Positions 33,761 to 42,721 of a stretch of 64,000 bases of DNA are shown here, piece after piece (positions within the stretch are counted from its first letter, which is position 1; each line of letters starts with the position of its first letter). The stretch is taken from positions 1 to 64,000 of the forward strand of contig JAFRAH010000016.1 of NCBI GenBank assembly GCA_017405525.1, read 5' to 3'. Below the pieces are notes generated by a model, which saw only the letters and a list, made by a program, of their open reading frames with translations, searched no databases and was not told where the DNA came from. The stretch comes from Synergistaceae bacterium (lineage in GTDB: Bacteria; Synergistota; Synergistia; Synergistales; Aminobacteriaceae). Position numbers and translations under genes: made by a program.

Positions 33761-35164
33761 CTAGAAGTCAAAATATTTCTTTGCGTTATGATAGCTTATG
33801 TTGCTGACAATTTCACTCAGCGTTTCGATGTCGTCAGGGAAGAAGCCCTCCTTAACCCATTCGCCGAAAAGCCTGCAGACTATGCGCCTGAAGTATTCGT
33901 GTCTTGGGTAGCTCAGGAAGCTCCGGCTGTCTGTGAGCATCCCAATAAATCCGGGAAGGTAGCCCAAGCTCGCAAGTGATTTCAGCTGTGAGTTCATGCC
34001 GTCAAAATGATCCTCGAACCACCAGGCCGAGCCGTGCTGTATCTTCGAGACCCCGAAAATTTCGTCGCCCTGGAAGCACCCGCAGACCGTATCGATCGCT
34101 GAGTTGTCGTTCCCGTCGAGGCTGTAGAGTATCGTCTTCGGGAGGGCATCAACACGCTGGAGTTCGCCGAGAAATTCTGCCGTCTCTGCACTTGAGGCCG
34201 TATTGTTCACGCAGTCATACCCTGTGTCAGGACCAAGACGCTCGAACATGGGTATATTGTTGTCCCTCCTGCAGCCGTAATGTATCTGCATGACCCAACC
34301 CCTTTTGTGGTACTCATGGGCAACGAAAATCATGAACGCCGTCTTGAACTTGTCCTGTGCTGACTCGTCGGGAATGTTGCCGTTGAGCCTTGACGTGAAT
34401 ATCGCCTCAATCTCTGCCTCAGACGCAAGGGCACACTTTACGGTGTTCAATGCGTGGTCGCTGAGCTTGCACCCGTGAGACGCAAAGAAGTCCATTCGTT
34501 TTTTGAGGGCAGCCTTGAGGTCAGCGAACGTTGAGATTTTCACCCCTGAGACCTCCGAGAGCTTGGCGAGATATTCCGGCCATGTCGGTTTCTCGATGTT
34601 CATTGCCTTGTCGGGCCGCCATGCAGGAAGTACGCGCGTCTTGAAGCTCGTATCTGCCGCTATTTTCCCGTGCCATTCGAGAGAGTCCACCGGGTCATCA
34701 GTCGTGCATATTGTCTCAACGTTGCTCATCCCGATGAGATCCCTCACGCCGAAATCAGGACGGTGTAACTTCTCGTTGCAGAGTGTCCAGACTTCCTCGG
34801 CTGTCTTTGCGTTGAGGACACCTTCATAGCCGAAGAACCTGCGCAGTTCAAGATGGCTCCAGTGGTATAACGGGTTGCCGATTGCCCGGCCGAGAACTTC
34901 AGCCCACTTCATGAACTTGTCGTGAGGATCAGAATCTCCCGTGATGTATTTCTCGCTCACTCCCGCACAGCGCATAAGCCTCCACTTGTAGTGGTCACCT
35001 CCAAGCCATACCTGAGTGATGCTGTCGTAGTGAAGGTTCTCGTAGATCTCTTTCGGGCTTATGTGGCAGTGGTAGTCGATGATGGGGCATTTAGCCGCCG
35101 TTCCGTGAAAGAGCACCTTTGCCGTTTCAGTGCTGAGAAGAAAATCTTTGTCCATGAATGACAT
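33761..35164 (-). CDS. uxaC: Uronate (glucuronate) isomerase
   Basis: A 467-aa metal-dependent isomerase converting D-glucuronate to D-fructuronate and D-galacturonate to D-tagaturonate. It shows IDYHCHISPKEIYEN near residue 30 (metal-binding HxH), TTDDPVDSLEWH, QIHYGCRRDNN and MLTDSRSFLSYPRHEYFRR near the C-terminus, all UxaC hallmarks. AAAGGAGG precedes the ATG. It is in one unit with altronate dehydratase, consistent with plant or host uronate use. Confidence 0.95.
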   Translation of the reverse strand: MSFMDKDFLLSTETAKVLFHGTAAKCPIIDYHCHISPKEIYENLHYDSITQVWLGGDHYKWRLMRCAGVSEKYITGDSDPHDKFMKWAEVLGRAIGNPLYHWSHLELRRFFGYEGVLNAKTAEEVWTLCNEKLHRPDFGVRDLIGMSNVETICTTDDPVDSLEWHGKIAADTSFKTRVLPAWRPDKAMNIEKPTWPEYLAKLSEVSGVKISTFADLKAALKKRMDFFASHGCKLSDHALNTVKCALASEAEIEAIFTSRLNGNIPDESAQDKFKTAFMIFVAHEYHKRGWVMQIHYGCRRDNNIPMFERLGPDTGYDCVNNTASSAETAEFLGELQRVDALPKTILYSLDGNDNSAIDTVCGCFQGDEIFGVSKIQHGSAWWFEDHFDGMNSQLKSLASLGYLPGFIGMLTDSRSFLSYPRHEYFRRIVCRLFGEWVKEGFFPDDIETLSEIVSNISYHNAKKYFDF

Positions 35165-35192
35165 TGCTATATGTTCCTCCTTTTGAGTTTGT

Positions 35193-35825
35193 TCACCAAG
35201 TTCTTCCGAGTTTTGTCAGGATTTCCTGAGACCTTTCATGTCCTCCCTGTGCGGCACTGGTGAAGAGCCTCAATGCCTCGTTGAAATCCTGAGCTACTCC
35301 CCTGCCCATGACGTAGAAACGCGCAAGGTTGTACTGTGATGTTACGTGTCCTCTGTTTGCGGCGTTCCTGTACCATTTTGCGGCCTCCTCGTAGTTCCCG
35401 GAGATCTCAGCCTTCCAGCCAACCGCGAACTGTGCCTCGACCTGTCCCATCTCTGCGGCTCTGTGGTATAGCATCAAGGCCAGCGCGTCATTAGGGGGGA
35501 CACCCAAGCCCTCATCATAGAGAGTAGCGAGGCTGAGCATTGAGTTAGCATCATTGAGGTCTGCACCCATCTTCCACCATTTGGCGGCCTCTGAGTAGCT
35601 TTGTTCTGTGGCAGCCCCAAAGTAGCACGCACCGCCCAAAATGTACATTGCTTCCGTGTCGCCACTGAGAGCCTTAGCCGTGAGTGCCTGAAGTCCTCCA
35701 CCTTCCTCGACCTGCCAGCGTATAACGTCCGACGCATCGCCTATCATGGCCGGATATGCCGGGAGTGCCGCAAGAACTGACAGGAACAGCGCAAGAAGAA
35801 GTGCCGGGATTTTCGCGCCTCTCAT
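35193..35825 (-). CDS. Secreted Sel1-repeat protein
   Basis: A 210-aa protein with a signal peptide (residues 1-~26, LLLALFLSVLAALPAYPA) and about four Sel1 (TPR-like) repeats: AMYILGGACYFGAATEQSYSE, SMLSLATLYDEGLGVPPNDA, AQFAVGWKAEISGNYEEA, SQYNLARFYVMGRGVAQDF. Such solenoids bind other proteins in the periplasm or at the surface. It starts 2 bases after uxaA stops and precedes uxaC, an odd place for a periplasmic scaffold. Its link to uronate use is unknown. Confidence 0.85.
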   Translation of the reverse strand: MRGAKIPALLLALFLSVLAALPAYPAMIGDASDVIRWQVEEGGGLQALTAKALSGDTEAMYILGGACYFGAATEQSYSEAAKWWKMGADLNDANSMLSLATLYDEGLGVPPNDALALMLYHRAAEMGQVEAQFAVGWKAEISGNYEEAAKWYRNAANRGHVTSQYNLARFYVMGRGVAQDFNEALRLFTSAAQGGHERSQEILTKLGRTW

Positions 35826-35827
35826 TC

Positions 35828-37315
35828 CTACAACGTCGCCCCCGTCTTGAATATTGCCATCCCCTGAAAACCATTGAGCTCGTTGCGGGTTTTTGCCCCG
35901 TTCGCCACACTAAGGACAAACTCGAAAAGTTCACGGCCTTTTTCCGGGATTGTCCCGCCGTCTACGAGTGTCCCGGCGTTGAAGTCTATCCAGTTCGATT
36001 TTCGCGAGGCTAAATCCGAGTTGCTGGAGATCTTCACCGTTGGCACAGGGCAACCGAACGGTGTACCCCTTCCCGTCGAGAAAAGGACAATCTGAGCTCC
36101 CGCCGCCGCAAGTGCAGTAGATGCTATGAGGTCATTACCCGGAGCAGATAGCAGGTTCAGCCCCTGAACGCTCACCTTCTCAGAATAGGCCAGAACGTCA
36201 TTAACGGGAGCAGTCCCGCTCTTTTGGGTGCAGCCGAGTGCTTTGTCCTCAAGTGTAGTAATTCCTCCTGCCTTGTTCCCCGGTGAAGGGTTCTCGAAAA
36301 CTGGAAGACCAAACGACGCATAATAGTTCTTGAAACCATTGATGAGGTTTACGGTTTTCTTGTAGGTTGCCTCATCCTTGCACCTGTTCATCAGGATAGT
36401 CTCAGCCCCAAACATTTCCGGGACTTCGGTCAAAATCGTACTGCCTCCCTGAGATATGAGTATGTCCGAGAAGCTCCCTATTGTCGGATTAGCCGTTATT
36501 CCTGAGAGGCCGTCGCTCCCTCCGCACTTGAGGCCAACAATCAGCTTTGACGTTGGGCAGGGGACGCGCTCATCACCCTTCATGATTCCGGCAAGCTCAC
36601 GAAGTATCTTCATGCCTTCCTCGTGTTCGTCCCCGAAATCCTGAGAGACCAAGAACCTTATGCGTTCACTGTCGAAATCCCCCATGTAGGGCTTTATGGT
36701 GTCTATCCCGCTGTTCTCGCACCCAAGCCCAAGAATGAGAACCCCCCCGGCGTTCGGGTGAGTGGCAATGTCAGCAAGTATCTTCCGGGTATTCTCCTGG
36801 TCATCTGCCATCTGTGAGCAGCCGTAAGGATGAGTGAATGCCCTGACGTTCTCGATATTGCCCCCGATGAACTGCCTTGCCTCGTGCTCAAGTGATAGTG
36901 CTATGTCGTTCACACAGCCGACAGTCGGGATGATCCAGAGCTCATTGCGGACACCAGCCCTGCCGTCCTTTCGGAGGTAGCCGCTGAAAGTTCCGGGAGC
37001 ACTTGACGGGATGACTGGGTGCGTTGGGTGGTACTCGTATTCATGCGCGCCTTCAAGGAGCGTGTGGGTGTTCTGGGTGTGGACGTGATGGCCTGCCGGG
37101 ATTTCCGAGACCGCCGAACCAATCGGGAAACCGTACTTGATGATGGGATCGCCTTTATGGATGTCATGGAGTGCGACCTTGTGGCCCATTGGGATATTTT
37201 CGCGAACCTCAAGGCTGAACCCTGCCCCTGTAACCGGGACACTTGAGCCCTCACTGAGAGCATGAAGGGCAACAGCAACAGAATCAGACTCGTTAATTCG
37301 AATCAGCTCGTTCAT
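35828..37315 (-). CDS. uxaA: Altronate dehydratase (UxaA, fused form)
   Basis: A 495-aa enzyme that dehydrates D-altronate to 2-keto-3-deoxygluconate. It has the small N-terminal SAF domain (1-~95) and the large C-terminal catalytic domain (~110-495) with TVGCVNDIA, THPYGCSQ, GLGCENSGIDT, GLKCGGSDGLSGI and TGRGTPFGCPVPTVK. Start ATG 37315 has GGGGGT upstream; the longer frame to 37396 lacks an SD. First gene of the operon uxaA-sel1-uxaC-adh; divergent from the chromate transporter genes. Confidence 0.94.
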   Translation of the reverse strand: MNELIRINESDSVAVALHALSEGSSVPVTGAGFSLEVRENIPMGHKVALHDIHKGDPIIKYGFPIGSAVSEIPAGHHVHTQNTHTLLEGAHEYEYHPTHPVIPSSAPGTFSGYLRKDGRAGVRNELWIIPTVGCVNDIALSLEHEARQFIGGNIENVRAFTHPYGCSQMADDQENTRKILADIATHPNAGGVLILGLGCENSGIDTIKPYMGDFDSERIRFLVSQDFGDEHEEGMKILRELAGIMKGDERVPCPTSKLIVGLKCGGSDGLSGITANPTIGSFSDILISQGGSTILTEVPEMFGAETILMNRCKDEATYKKTVNLINGFKNYYASFGLPVFENPSPGNKAGGITTLEDKALGCTQKSGTAPVNDVLAYSEKVSVQGLNLLSAPGNDLIASTALAAAGAQIVLFSTGRGTPFGCPVPTVKISSNSDLASRKSNWIDFNAGTLVDGGTIPEKGRELFEFVLSVANGAKTRNELNGFQGMAIFKTGATL

Positions 37316-37394
37316 TATTTTGTACCCCCATGAAAATTTTTTGGTGATTTGATTTATTATACAGTCATGAAAGATTAAAGGGGGAATTAAATTC

Positions 37395-37952
37395 ATGATT
37401 GCGAAACTCTATATGCAGTTCCTGAAATTCGGGGCGTTCACGTTTGGGGGAGGCTGGAGCATTGTGGCACAGATGAAGGAACTCTATGTTGACCGCGAAA
37501 AATCACTCACTGATGAGGAGCTCCTCGACATAACCAGCATAGGCCGTTCACTTCCCGGAACAATGATCGGGAATATAGCCATGTTCTACGGCCACAGAGT
37601 CGCCGGGTTCTTGGGAGGGGTTGCGTGCATGTTCGGGATGATTACAGTTCCGATGATTGTGCTGATTGCTATAACGACATTCTACACGGCCTTCCAGTCT
37701 AACATCTGGGTAGCCTCAGCAATGAGAGGGGTAAGGACTGCAGTAGCTCCAGTGATATTGAGTGCATTGATGGGAATGATTAAGAGTGCGTTCAAGTTCC
37801 CGCCATGTTACGCGGTTGCTCTGGGAATGTTCGGGCTTTACTTCTTCCTGAGAGTGAGCCCTGTAGGTCTCGTGATTATCGGTGCAGTTCTCGGCGTGGC
37901 AGTCTGCGAATACTACGAGAGGAGGAGCGGCAATGATGATGCTGTGGCTTGA
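37395..37952 (+). CDS. chrA: Chromate transporter, first half-size subunit
   Basis: A 185-aa membrane protein of the short ChrA family: KFGAFTFGGGWSIVAQM at the N-terminus, then SLPGTMIGNIAMFYGH, with about five or six hydrophobic segments. Short-chain ChrA proteins occur as tandem pairs that make one transporter for chromate or a related oxyanion. The second half follows with overlap. The natural substrate is not established. Confidence 0.88.
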   Translation: MIAKLYMQFLKFGAFTFGGGWSIVAQMKELYVDREKSLTDEELLDITSIGRSLPGTMIGNIAMFYGHRVAGFLGGVACMFGMITVPMIVLIAITTFYTAFQSNIWVASAMRGVRTAVAPVILSALMGMIKSAFKFPPCYAVALGMFGLYFFLRVSPVGLVIIGAVLGVAVCEYYERRSGNDDAVA

Positions 37953-38484
37953 GTTGTTCTGGAGCTTCGTCAAGATAGGGTTCACGAGTTTTGGGGGGCT
38001 CTCAATGATACCGTTGATTTCCGGCGAGATGATCTCTCACGGCTGGATGACTGCCTCGGAAGTCTCTGACATTGTGGCGATTGCTGAGATGACACCGGGA
38101 CCGCTGGGTCTGAACTGCGCGACATTTGCCGGGATGAGGGCGGCAGGATTGCCTGGGGCATTCATCGCGAACATGGGGGCACTAAGTCCGACGTTCACGC
38201 TGTGCTTCGTGGCGGCGGTATTCTTCGAGCACTTCAGGAAGAACAGGAGGCTCGGACAAATCATGACTGGTGTACGTCCTGCATGTGTCGGGATGGTTGC
38301 CGGGGTTGTGATTGACCTCGTACTCGTGAACTATGCTGACATGGCCGGGAAAATTCATGTGCCTTCTGCGATTCTTGGAGTGATTGACCTTGTACTGCTC
38401 CTGAAGTTCAAGGTGTCAATCCCGAAAGTGCTATTATTCAGCGCGGTAGTAGGAATAATATTGTACGGGGTGATGGGAATATGA
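37933..38484 (+). CDS. chrA: Chromate transporter, second half-size subunit
   Basis: A 183-aa paralogue of the preceding gene, overlapping it by 20 bases. KIGFTSFGGLSMIPLIS and TPGPLGLNCATFAGMRAAG match the family motifs. Start is at the first of three ATG codons (37933), with GGAGG about 5-8 bases upstream. Together the two subunits should form a complete ChrA-type transporter. The stop overlaps the next gene as ATGA. Confidence 0.88.
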   Translation: MMMLWLELFWSFVKIGFTSFGGLSMIPLISGEMISHGWMTASEVSDIVAIAEMTPGPLGLNCATFAGMRAAGLPGAFIANMGALSPTFTLCFVAAVFFEHFRKNRRLGQIMTGVRPACVGMVAGVVIDLVLVNYADMAGKIHVPSAILGVIDLVLLLKFKVSIPKVLLFSAVVGIILYGVMGI

Positions 38485-39584
38485 ACAGTGAAAACTTGCG
38501 GAAGGTTACAGAGTTGCGCCATGAACTCCACGAAAACCCGGAGCTCTCAGGCCATGAGACCGGGACAAAACGCAGGTTGATGGACTTCCTCGAGGCCAAT
38601 ACCCGGCTTGCGGTTGTCGACTGCGGGAGCTGGTTCTACGCTTCACGCTACGTTGAGGGGACAAAGGCAATCGCATTCCGTGCAGACATGGACGCTCTCC
38701 CAATGGACGAGGGCATAAACATTCCTCATGCCTCACGCAATCCGTGTATCTCCCACAAGTGCGGGCATGACGGACACAGTGCGGCACTCTGCGGTTTTGG
38801 GCTTGAGCTTGCCGGGCTTGACGTGAAACGCTCGGTATACCTCATCTTCCAGCACTCAGAGGAAAACGGGCAGGGGGCTCGTGAATGTTCGGGACTCTTG
38901 CGTGAAAGAAGTATCAGCGAGATTTACGCGTTCCACAACTGGAGCGGATGGCCTGAAGGGAGCATTGTAGTTCGTGAGGGAGTCTGTCAGTACGCTTCAG
39001 CCGGGATTACCCTGACGTTCGGAGGCATGGCATCACACGCAAGCGAGCCGGAAAAAAGCAGCAACCCCGCCTATGTCATCGCGCGCTTGGTCTCGGAGAT
39101 TGAGGGCATGAAGGGCGCATTGTGCACGATCGTAAACGTGAACGTAGGAGGCCGCAACTTCGGGATTTCCCCCGGCGAGGGCTCAATATCCCTCACTGTC
39201 AGGGCAGAACGTGAGGCAGACATGAGAAGGTCCTACAACGCAATAATCTCACGGGCTGAAGAGCTGGCAGAGTCGGCATCAATGACTCTCGGCAAGAAGG
39301 GCAGCGACTATTTCCCTGAGACATCGAGCGACAAGGTTTGCGTTGAACGTGTCAGGAGAGCCGCAAAGTCCCTAGGGCTTGAGGTTGTCGACATGGCCGG
39401 ACCGATAAGAGCCTCTGAGGATTTCGGGATATACACCAAGAGCATACACGGTGCGATATTCTACATTGGGAACGGGACTAATTACCCGGCAATTCACACG
39501 CAGGGCTACGACTTCAACGACAACATTCTAGGAAGTGCTGTAGACATGTTCACGGGGATTTACACAGACAGCGTGATACAATAG
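38481..39584 (+). CDS. M20-family amidohydrolase
   Basis: A 367-aa metal-dependent hydrolase of the M20D group (hippuricase, N-acyl-amino acid amidohydrolase, AbgA/B-like). Motifs: RHELHENPELSGHE, FRADMDALPMDE, HKCGHDGHSAALCG (metal His/Asp) and HSEENGQGARE (catalytic Glu), followed by a dimerisation domain beginning at ITLTFGGMASHASEP. It is shorter than many members but complete. It overlaps the chrA gene start-to-stop, so it is read in the same operon. Substrate unknown. Confidence 0.88.
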   Translation: MNSENLRKVTELRHELHENPELSGHETGTKRRLMDFLEANTRLAVVDCGSWFYASRYVEGTKAIAFRADMDALPMDEGINIPHASRNPCISHKCGHDGHSAALCGFGLELAGLDVKRSVYLIFQHSEENGQGARECSGLLRERSISEIYAFHNWSGWPEGSIVVREGVCQYASAGITLTFGGMASHASEPEKSSNPAYVIARLVSEIEGMKGALCTIVNVNVGGRNFGISPGEGSISLTVRAEREADMRRSYNAIISRAEELAESASMTLGKKGSDYFPETSSDKVCVERVRRAAKSLGLEVVDMAGPIRASEDFGIYTKSIHGAIFYIGNGTNYPAIHTQGYDFNDNILGSAVDMFTGIYTDSVIQ

Positions 39585-39589
39585 CACTC

Positions 39590-39930
39590 ACGGGCAGTTC
39601 AGACGGCCGCCGATAATTGTCGGAGGAAAGTCCGGGCTTCACAGGGCAGGATGCCGGATAACTTCCGGCCGGAGCAATTCGAGGGACAGCGCAACAGAAA
39701 ATACACAGCCGGTAAATTCAAGGCAACGGTGAAACGGTGAGGGTAAGAGCCCACCAGTCATGGAGCAATCCGTGAGCTATGCAAGCCCCATCCGAAGCAA
39801 GATCGAATAGCGGGATACAAAGCGGCCCGTTTTTCCCCGGGTACGATCGCTTGAGGCATTCCGCGAGGAGTGTCCCAGATAAATGGCCGTCTCTTTAACG
39901 AGCACAGAACCCGGCTTATGAGCTGCCCCC
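39590..39930 (+). ncRNA. rnpB: RNase P RNA (class A)
   Basis: The catalytic RNA of tRNA 5' processing. Conserved blocks are all present: GGAGGAAAGTCCGGGCTTC (CR I), ACAGAAAATACAC, GGCAACGGTGAAACGGTGAGGG..AGAGCCCACCAG, AGCAAGATCGAATAG and AGATAAATGGCCGTC..ACAGAACCCGGCTTAT (CR V and 3' part). GGGCAGTT (39592-39599) pairs with AGCTGCCC (39921-39928) to form helix P1. The ends are set by that pairing and are approximate to a few bases. It lies between the M20 gene and the helicase. Confidence 0.93.
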
Positions 39931-39959
39931 TATTTCATGAAGGGATTATATTTCACACG

Positions 39960-41540
39960 TTGGAAGGCATAAAATTTTACGACTGGCAGATACGGGCATT
40001 CAACCACATAAAGGACAACAGCGCAGTACTCTCAGCACCCACAGGCTCAGGAAAGACACTAGTAGCTTACCTTTGGGCTGGTCTCCTCACTCTTGACGGG
40101 AGCATTAACCCATTCCCTGACGCATCACGTATAATCTTCACCGCACCCATCAAGGCACTCAGCAACGAACGATATTTAGACCTCCGGCGAATGGGGCTTG
40201 ATGTCGGCATTGAGACGGGGGACTTCAAGCGAAACGAGGGGGCTAACATAATCTGCTGTACTCAGGAGATCTACACGATGAAGTACGCACGAGTTCCGGG
40301 GCAGAAATTGATTGTTGACGAGTTCCACTACATATTCACTGACGAGAGCAGGGCAAGGACATACATAGACGGCATAAAGAACACTGACCCTGACACTCAA
40401 ATTTTGGTCATGTCTGCAACGTTGGGAGGCATAAAGAACGTGGGTAGGTACTTGTCCTCGATATGCCAGCGTGAATTTGTGATACATGCAGGGAGGAAGC
40501 GGATAACCGAGCTCATCTTCCAGCCCGACAACCCGGTGATGTTGCACAACGTACATGATGCCCTGGTGTTCCTGTTCTCACAGAGGGGAGTTGTTGAGCT
40601 TGCAGACCAGATAGCAAGGACACGCAGGAAGATACCCCCTGAGAGCGTCAAACGTCTCAACGAGCTTGCGGCAATCCTTGAGGTCAAGAAGACGTTGCCC
40701 GGAATCTACAAGGGAGTAGGCATCTATCACGGCAGTATGCTCCCGAAGGAGAAGCTCTTAGTGGAGGCGGCATTCCGTGAGAGGCTGCTTGATGTCGTCT
40801 GCGGAACCAACGCGCTCGCATTGGGTGTGAACCTTCCTGCACAGTACGTGATATTTGCCCAGCTCGTGAACTACTACAACTACACTCCGATAACGCATAA
40901 TGAGTTCCTGCAGATGGCGGGGCGTGCGGGACGCAAGGGCTTGTTTGACCCCGGCTATGTTACGTGGCTCAAGGACTCGGAATATGAATGCGGCTCGTTC
41001 AAGACGGGAAAAATCTTCAAGGCACTCATGGGCAAGTCATCAGAACCGGCAGTGATACGACTGAGGCCGTCATACGGGAGGTTATTGCGTCGTCAGGTGC
41101 TCATTGAGGACGAGGCAGAATATATTGCTGAATACTCGCTGCCAATGCAGGGGGCTGACTCGGCGTTGAGGGACTTGAAGGCGGGAATGCGGAAGATTGA
41201 CATTCTGGCGAAGAGGATTGTCCGGCGGGGAAACAGGACACGATTCATGAAGATACTTGCTGAGATCTGGTATGACGAGATGGAGATAGAGGAGAACCTT
41301 GAGATGGCTCGAATGTTCCTTGACGAGGGCAACCCCAGCGCGTTAATGGCCGCAAAGATGATAATACAGTATGAGCGCAACTACCTTCAGGCACTCCTGA
41401 AGATAAAGCGATTTGCCAACCAGCTACCCAGTAACAGACGCTTCAGGCTGATGGACGAACTGAACAGGACGGTAGAGAGCATTGACCCGACGATTTACGG
41501 CTTTGAGGAAAAACTAGGGGAGATTGAGGCGGGCAGATAA
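39960..41540 (+). CDS. Ski2-like DEAD/DEAH-box helicase
   Basis: A superfamily II helicase of about 526 aa. Motifs: DWQIRAF (Q motif-like), SAPTGSGKT (Walker A), TAPIKALSNERY, VDEFHYIF (DEFH box), MSATLGG, GIYHGSMLPKEK, GTNALALGVNLPA and QMAGRAGRKG (motif VI), the form found in Ski2/Mtr4-type RNA helicases. A longer frame to 39870 would run through rnpB, so I place the start at TTG 39960 (near the GAAGGG run); ATG 39918 lies inside the rnpB 3' end. A C-terminal helical region (~350-526) of unclear type follows. Role in RNA turnover is inferred. Confidence 0.8.
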   Translation: MEGIKFYDWQIRAFNHIKDNSAVLSAPTGSGKTLVAYLWAGLLTLDGSINPFPDASRIIFTAPIKALSNERYLDLRRMGLDVGIETGDFKRNEGANIICCTQEIYTMKYARVPGQKLIVDEFHYIFTDESRARTYIDGIKNTDPDTQILVMSATLGGIKNVGRYLSSICQREFVIHAGRKRITELIFQPDNPVMLHNVHDALVFLFSQRGVVELADQIARTRRKIPPESVKRLNELAAILEVKKTLPGIYKGVGIYHGSMLPKEKLLVEAAFRERLLDVVCGTNALALGVNLPAQYVIFAQLVNYYNYTPITHNEFLQMAGRAGRKGLFDPGYVTWLKDSEYECGSFKTGKIFKALMGKSSEPAVIRLRPSYGRLLRRQVLIEDEAEYIAEYSLPMQGADSALRDLKAGMRKIDILAKRIVRRGNRTRFMKILAEIWYDEMEIEENLEMARMFLDEGNPSALMAAKMIIQYERNYLQALLKIKRFANQLPSNRRFRLMDELNRTVESIDPTIYGFEEKLGEIEAGR

Positions 41541-41545
41541 TGTGA

Positions 41546-41656
41546 TATAATGCGAAAAATCTTCAGGAAGGGTGTAGACACGAGTGCTTGAAGTCGTTAC
41601 GATAACCCATCATGCTAGTACGTCCCGGAGGAAGGATATTCTTTCGGGGCGTTTTT
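41546..41656 (+). promoter_or_regulatory. Promoter and possible attenuator ahead of the TupA-like gene
   Basis: An extended -10 (TGATATAAT, box at 41546-41551) lies just after the helicase stop. An AGGAAGG site then precedes a GTG-started 36-codon frame (41584-41694) with adjacent His-His and Cys-Cys codons. Inside that frame, 41621-41631 pairs with 41641-41651, followed by TTTTT (41652-41656). This is a terminator in the leader of the downstream gene. The frame ends 7 bases into the next gene. The arrangement fits attenuation, but the signal is unknown. Confidence 0.5.
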
Positions 41657-41687
41657 GTTGTGCAGGTCTCACTGGAGGGACTCGACC

Positions 41688-42671
41688 ATGTTGAAGGGCA
41701 TCAAGAAGTTTATCAAGTCCAAGCTGAGGCCAAAGAAAAGCCCTTTTGCTAGGTGGCTTTACAGGTGGCTTTACATGAAGTACGATGACATAAAATGCTT
41801 CCGACACCGACACATGACCTATACTCAGATTGAGGCTGAAATAGGCCGGAGGTATCAGTCAGTTTTCGGAAGGCCTCTCGACTGGGACAACCCCAAGACC
41901 TACACCGAGAAGCTCAATGTCGCGAAAATCTACATGCCCACGCCGCTCAAGACCAAACTTGCCGACAAGGTGGCCGCCCGTGAATGGATTGCGGAGAATA
42001 TTGGCAGTGAGTACCTCGTTCCGTTGCTGGGGGTGTATGGCTCGTTCGACGAGATAGACTTTGACGCATTGCCTGAACAGTTCGTCATAAAGTGCAACCA
42101 TGATTGCGGGAGTGTTACCCTCGTGAAGGACAAGGGCAAGATTGACCGGGACGCTTTGAGGAAGAAGTATGCCCGTTGCATGAGGCGTAATTGGGCGTGG
42201 ATGAACCTAGAGATGCACTACCGGGAAATTACCCCGAAAATCATGGTTGAGCAGTTCATAGGGGACTCCATTAACGAGTACAAGTTTTACTGCTTCAACG
42301 GCAAACCCTGCTACTGCTTCACTACTTTCGGACAGAGACATGTTAACCTTACAATAAACTTTTACGATATGAACTGGCAGGTGGCGGCATTCACGCGCCC
42401 AGACCATAAAGCACACATAAACTTGGTAGAACGTCCGGCCAAATATAACGAAATGAAAGCAATAGCCTCTAAGCTATGTGAAGGCTTTGAACACGTCAGA
42501 GTAGATTTGTACGTTGCCGGAGGGAATATCTACAACGGTGAAATGACGTTCACTACTGCAGGAGGTTTCGGCAGGCTCTCCCCTGACGAGTGGGACTACA
42601 GGCTCGGTGACCTCTGGCCATTTGACACAAGCATACGCCGCAAAGTCCTCGCTGAACACTCAAGGCCGTAA
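41688..42671 (+). CDS. TupA-like ATP-grasp protein
   Basis: A 327-aa protein of the TupA-like ATP-grasp family (teichuronopeptide/surface polymer synthesis). Motifs: DWDNPKTYTEKLNV, VIKCNHDCGSV (ATP-grasp nucleotide region), IMVEQFIGDSINEYKFYCFNG, HVRVDLYVAGGNIYNGEMTFTTAGGF (metal/ATP). N-terminal ~30 residues are basic and may contact the membrane. GGAGGG precedes ATG 41688. It likely joins an amino acid or peptide to a surface polymer; donor and acceptor unknown. Its leader carries a possible attenuator. Confidence 0.86.
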   Translation: MLKGIKKFIKSKLRPKKSPFARWLYRWLYMKYDDIKCFRHRHMTYTQIEAEIGRRYQSVFGRPLDWDNPKTYTEKLNVAKIYMPTPLKTKLADKVAAREWIAENIGSEYLVPLLGVYGSFDEIDFDALPEQFVIKCNHDCGSVTLVKDKGKIDRDALRKKYARCMRRNWAWMNLEMHYREITPKIMVEQFIGDSINEYKFYCFNGKPCYCFTTFGQRHVNLTINFYDMNWQVAAFTRPDHKAHINLVERPAKYNEMKAIASKLCEGFEHVRVDLYVAGGNIYNGEMTFTTAGGFGRLSPDEWDYRLGDLWPFDTSIRRKVLAEHSRP

Positions 42672-42694
42672 ATCGTCATCCCCCTGCCTGCTGG

Positions 42695-42700
42695 TATAAT
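42695..42700 (+). promoter_or_regulatory. -10 box upstream of the NUDIX gene
   Basis: Perfect TATAAT 22 bases before the ATG at 42722. This leaves a very short leader. Confidence 0.45.
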
Positions 42701-42721
42701 TTCCGTCAAGGTGATGCAACA

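Noticed and set aside
33616-35161. Plus-strand frames opposite uxaC and the alcohol dehydrogenase
   Set aside because: They are antisense shadows with no motifs, no SD, and strong coding signatures on the opposite strand.
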